Of a stretch of 7,614 nucleotides of DNA, positions 5,742-7,614 are shown piece by piece. The DNA lies in contig JAGYMJ010000142.1 in the NCBI GenBank assembly GCA_018400625.1, positions 1 to 7,614 of the forward strand, written 5' to 3'. The notes under the pieces are model-generated. The model was not told where the DNA came from, did no database searches, and was given only the letters and a program-made list of their open reading frames with translations. The stretch is from Planctomycetota bacterium. GTDB taxonomy: Bacteria > Planctomycetota > Brocadiia > SM23-32. The translations under genes were made by a program, and so were the position numbers. How positions within the stretch are numbered: the first letter of the stretch is position 1; the number at the start of each line of letters is the position of its first letter.

Positions 5742-6641
5742 CTACTCGTGGGAACCGGGGGTATATTGAGCAAGATAACTGGCAACATCATCATTGGCAT
5801 TGATGTAGGCGACACTGTAAGGGGTTCTGCCTAAATCGTCTTTGATAAGAGGGTCTGCCCCTGCCTCTTTCAGCAAGCGCACCCGTTCAAGATCATCCTG
5901 ATATGCCGCCAAATGCAGCAAAGTTCCCCCTTCATTTCCTGCCACATTCCATTTTTTATTGAGAAAACTGTCCTTATCATCACAGATTTCAATAAAAAGT
6001 TTTAGAATTTCGTCATATCCTTCTTCAACGGCAACATAAATGGGCGATCGACCTGATTCATCCTGCTTCACCGGGGAGGCCCCTTTCCTGAGGAGCAAAG
6101 CTACAAAACTTTCACTTTGCTCATGGACAGCCAGGTGCAACGGAGTCAGTCCCTGGTTATCCCGGGCATCGACATGGGCTTTTTTCATGAGTTCTTTTCC
6201 GTTATTGCCTCCCAGGAGTGCTTCAGCAACATCATATTGACCTAACTCAACAGAAAAATGGAGCGGCGTGCGGTTGTATTCATCACGATTTTCCACATAT
6301 TTAGGCCTTAAATTTAATATCCTGACCATCTGATCGACATCTCCAAGTTCAATCGAATGGTAAATATCGCCCCATTGCTGGATAAGCTGGCCGAAAAGCA
6401 GAACAACTAAGATTGCAAGGACTGCAACGGATTGCAGGTCGACGAGTTTCTGCGACTCTCTGCGGTCCTTTGCATTATAGCCTGTAATGATCAGTTCAGG
6501 CGGCATATCAGATTCTTTCCGATTGATATCCTGATCATGGGAAGGCGCATTCGAATCATATGCCTTTGCTTTTTCAAAAGCAGAATCTAATTTTTTCCGC
6601 CCACGCAAGTAACTTAAAATTTTTGTGAAAGAATTCATCAT
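5742..6641 (-). CDS. Membrane-anchored ankyrin-repeat protein
   Basis: The 299-residue protein has three parts. Residues 1-68 are charged and probably disordered, rich in Lys, Arg, Asp and Ser. Residues 69-88 form one hydrophobic helix (core VAVLAILVVLLFGQLI). Residues 91-295 are ankyrin repeats, which bind other proteins: I see a degenerate first repeat (91-120), clear ones at 123-160 (RTPLHFSVELGQYDVAEALL), 163-193 (LTPLHLAVHEQ), 196-220 (RSPIYVAVEEGYDEILKLF) and 238-268 (GTLLHLAAYQDDLERVRLLKEAGADP), and a last partial one from 269 (LGRTPYSVAY). The basic stretch before the helix (KDRRESQK) and acidic residues after it suggest N-inside topology with the repeats in the periplasm. The start is ATG-ATG at 6641-6636, with only a weak GAG about ten bases upstream; either Met is possible. 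It converges on the oxidoreductase gene. Its partner and role are unknown. Confidence 0.85.
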   Translation of the reverse strand: MMNSFTKILSYLRGRKKLDSAFEKAKAYDSNAPSHDQDINRKESDMPPELIITGYNAKDRRESQKLVDLQSVAVLAILVVLLFGQLIQQWGDIYHSIELGDVDQMVRILNLRPKYVENRDEYNRTPLHFSVELGQYDVAEALLGGNNGKELMKKAHVDARDNQGLTPLHLAVHEQSESFVALLLRKGASPVKQDESGRSPIYVAVEEGYDEILKLFIEICDDKDSFLNKKWNVAGNEGGTLLHLAAYQDDLERVRLLKEAGADPLIKDDLGRTPYSVAYINANDDVASYLAQYTPGSHE

Positions 6642-6673
6642 TTATTAAGTTCTCATCGTTCTTGATCTTCATT

Positions 6674-6695
6674 CCACCGGCACAAGGCACGGTGG
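6674..6695. repeat. Inverted repeat CCACCG...CGGTGG
   Basis: Perfect 6-bp arms, CCACCG (6674-6679) and CGGTGG (6690-6695), with a 10-nt loop. As RNA the stem could gain two G-U pairs. It lies 33 bp upstream of the ankyrin gene start, so it could be in that gene's leader or be an operator. No T-run follows on either strand. Confidence 0.4.
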
Positions 6696-6706
6696 GGATG
6701 ATACGG

Positions 6707-6721
6707 AGTTCACTGGGAACT
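6707..6721. repeat. Short inverted repeat AGTTC-ACTGG-GAACT
   Basis: Perfect 5-bp arms around a 5-nt centre, the size of a small dimeric-regulator site. Short enough to occur by chance. Confidence 0.3.
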
Positions 6722-6733
6722 TACCCAAAATAG

Positions 6734-6760
6734 CCGGCAAAATTTTGACATTTTGGCCGG
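6734..6760. promoter_or_regulatory. Inverted repeat enclosing the -35 element (operator candidate)
   Basis: CCGGCAAAA (6734-6742) and TTTTGGCCGG (6751-6760) are inverted copies differing by one missing C in the left arm. The 8-nt centre, TTTTGACA, contains the TTGACA -35 box of the plus-strand promoter candidate. A protein bound here would cover the -35, as expected of a repressor site. Function is inferred from position. Confidence 0.45.
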
Positions 6761-6774
6761 AAAAAGGGTAAAAT
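6745..6774 (+). promoter_or_regulatory. Predicted promoter of the plus-strand membrane protein gene
   Basis: Perfect TTGACA (6745-6750), an 18-nt spacer and TAAAAT (6769-6774, five of six matches). Transcription would start near 6781, giving a leader of about 32 nt. A consensus TATAAT also occurs at 6778-6783 but has no -35 box at the right distance. Confidence 0.5.
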
Positions 6775-6812
6775 CTGTATAATATTTTATCAAAAAAATT
6801 ATTCAAAATACA

Positions 6813-7614
6813 ATGAAACTCCCAAAAACATCCTTCTTCCTGATCATATTAACAGCTTTAGGTCTGATAATTTTTTCTCTCTCTTGTTTTTTGCATCCGC
6901 AGTTGGAGGATATCTACGACAACATAGATCCTCTTTCATTTTTATTGTTTTTCATGATAAATGTTGTTGCTGAGAAAAACTTTATCAACCTGGATTACGG
7001 CAGCACTGTTTCCGCAAGTTTTGCTATCATTCTGGCGGCTATGTTCCTCTTTGAACCGCCTGCAGCAGCATTAATGGCGTTCAGCGGTATTATAATCACC
7101 GGGGGCTTGCTACGGAATCACAGTTGGAAATCAACCTTTTTCCTCGCTGCCCAGTACCTGATAATTTATGGATTAGCCGGTATAGCTATGGTTTATTATT
7201 TCCATTATATGCCGCGTTTATTTGACGATAAGCTTTACAGATTCATGTTGATCGGCGGCTTAGCAACGATGATTTACCTATTTGTCAATATAATATTGAC
7301 TAACACATACATTGCCCTTCTCAACCCCCTAAAATCAGATGTGAAGTTGGGTTTGCGCAGAATTTTCAGTTTCAAAAGCGATAAGTTAAAAATAGTGCAG
7401 ACTTTGTTTCTTTTCCCCATGGCCGTAATTATTGCCTATTCTTACAACATCGTGGACAACCCGCTTGTACCTTTGATTCTGGCCGTTATGTGCATAGGAA
7501 GTGTAAGGTTTGTTGATCAACATCAAAGGATCAGCCGTCAGAGTGATAAAATGCTCGCATTATACACTATTTCCCAACGCATGAGCGGAATTGTGTTCCA
7601 GGATGCCGGCCTTG
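6813..7614 (+). CDS. N-terminal part of a polytopic membrane protein, probably a sensor/signalling protein (open at the window end)
   Basis: From the ATG at 6813 the frame stays open for 267 codons to the window end. The translation begins MKLPKTSFFLIILTALG and shows about eight hydrophobic segments, near residues 7-27, 41-53, 63-80, 83-100, 107-130, 143-170, 194-212 and 216-232. They are followed by a charged, heptad-like helix (VDQHQRISRQSDKMLALYTISQ, about 234-255). This resembles the membrane input region of multi-pass HD-GYP, GGDEF or histidine-kinase proteins, particularly the segment YGSTVSASFAIILAAMFLF followed by EPPAAALMAF, with the helix leading to a cytoplasmic output domain beyond the window. 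The output domain is not visible, so cyclic-di-GMP or kinase function is inference. No Shine-Dalgarno precedes the ATG; a promoter candidate ends about 40 bp upstream. The next in-frame ATG (codon 48) would remove the first membrane helix, so 6813 is preferred. Confidence 0.85.
   Translation, partial: MKLPKTSFFLIILTALGLIIFSLSCFLHPQLEDIYDNIDPLSFLLFFMINVVAEKNFINLDYGSTVSASFAIILAAMFLFEPPAAALMAFSGIIITGGLLRNHSWKSTFFLAAQYLIIYGLAGIAMVYYFHYMPRLFDDKLYRFMLIGGLATMIYLFVNIILTNTYIALLNPLKSDVKLGLRRIFSFKSDKLKIVQTLFLFPMAVIIAYSYNIVDNPLVPLILAVMCIGSVRFVDQHQRISRQSDKMLALYTISQRMSGIVFQDAGL

Larger units (their letters stand above)
6642..6812. other. Divergent intergenic region with several dyads
   Basis: These 171 bp separate the ankyrin gene from the plus-strand membrane protein gene. 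They hold three inverted repeats (6674-6695, 6707-6721, 6734-6760) and a promoter candidate for the plus-strand gene. I found no convincing minus-strand promoter for the ankyrin gene. The last 50 bp before 6813 are very AT-rich and lack a Shine-Dalgarno. Confidence 0.65.

Overview
The window comes from a bacterium of moderate GC content that uses the MEP (non-mevalonate) isoprenoid pathway. The lineage cannot be fixed from the sequence alone. My best guess is a member of the Planctomycetes-Verrucomicrobia-Lentisphaerae-Chlamydiae (PVC) group. The reasons are dxr directly followed by an oversized rseP (an arrangement I also recall from Chlamydia), a sugar-dehydrogenase-type Gfo/Idh/MocA protein, and unusual active-site variants of IspG and DXR. 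This is inference, with low to moderate confidence.

Layout. Positions 1-4081 are one minus-strand operon, transcribed ispG, dxr, rseP, then a fourth gene of which only the first four codons are present (13 to 1). Spacing is 19 nt between ispG and dxr, a 10-nt overlap between dxr and rseP, and 24 nt to the fourth gene. A promoter-like element (TTGAGT, 17 nt, TATAAT) at 4180-4208 would start transcription about 90 nt upstream of ispG. The predicted leader contains two hairpins, one with perfect 9-bp arms. Positions 4082-4544 are a divergent intergenic region. Positions 4545-5714 (+) encode a Gfo/Idh/MocA oxidoreductase with a strong ribosome-binding site and a possible pseudoknot in its leader. 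It converges, with only 27 bp between stops, on a minus-strand gene (5742-6641) for a single-pass membrane protein with about six ankyrin repeats, probably displayed outside the cytoplasmic membrane. Positions 6642-6812 are a second divergent region with a TTGACA/TAAAAT promoter candidate lying partly inside an inverted repeat. From 6813 to the window end, an open plus-strand reading frame of 267 codons encodes about eight membrane segments and the start of a helical linker, probably the input half of a signalling protein.

How the genes fit together. IspG and DXR are two enzymes of isoprenoid precursor synthesis. RseP is an intramembrane site-2 protease, here with four PDZ domains rather than the two of E. 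coli. Co-transcription of isoprenoid genes with rseP is a recurring bacterial arrangement, often linked to cell-envelope biogenesis. The other three genes show no evident link to this operon. The most notable points are the four-PDZ RseP, the loss of the normally conserved TEAG glutamate in IspG, a His-to-Glu change in the DXR metal-site motif, and the structured leader of the operon. I saw no mobile element, CRISPR array, tRNA or rRNA, and nothing that amounts to a clearly new system.
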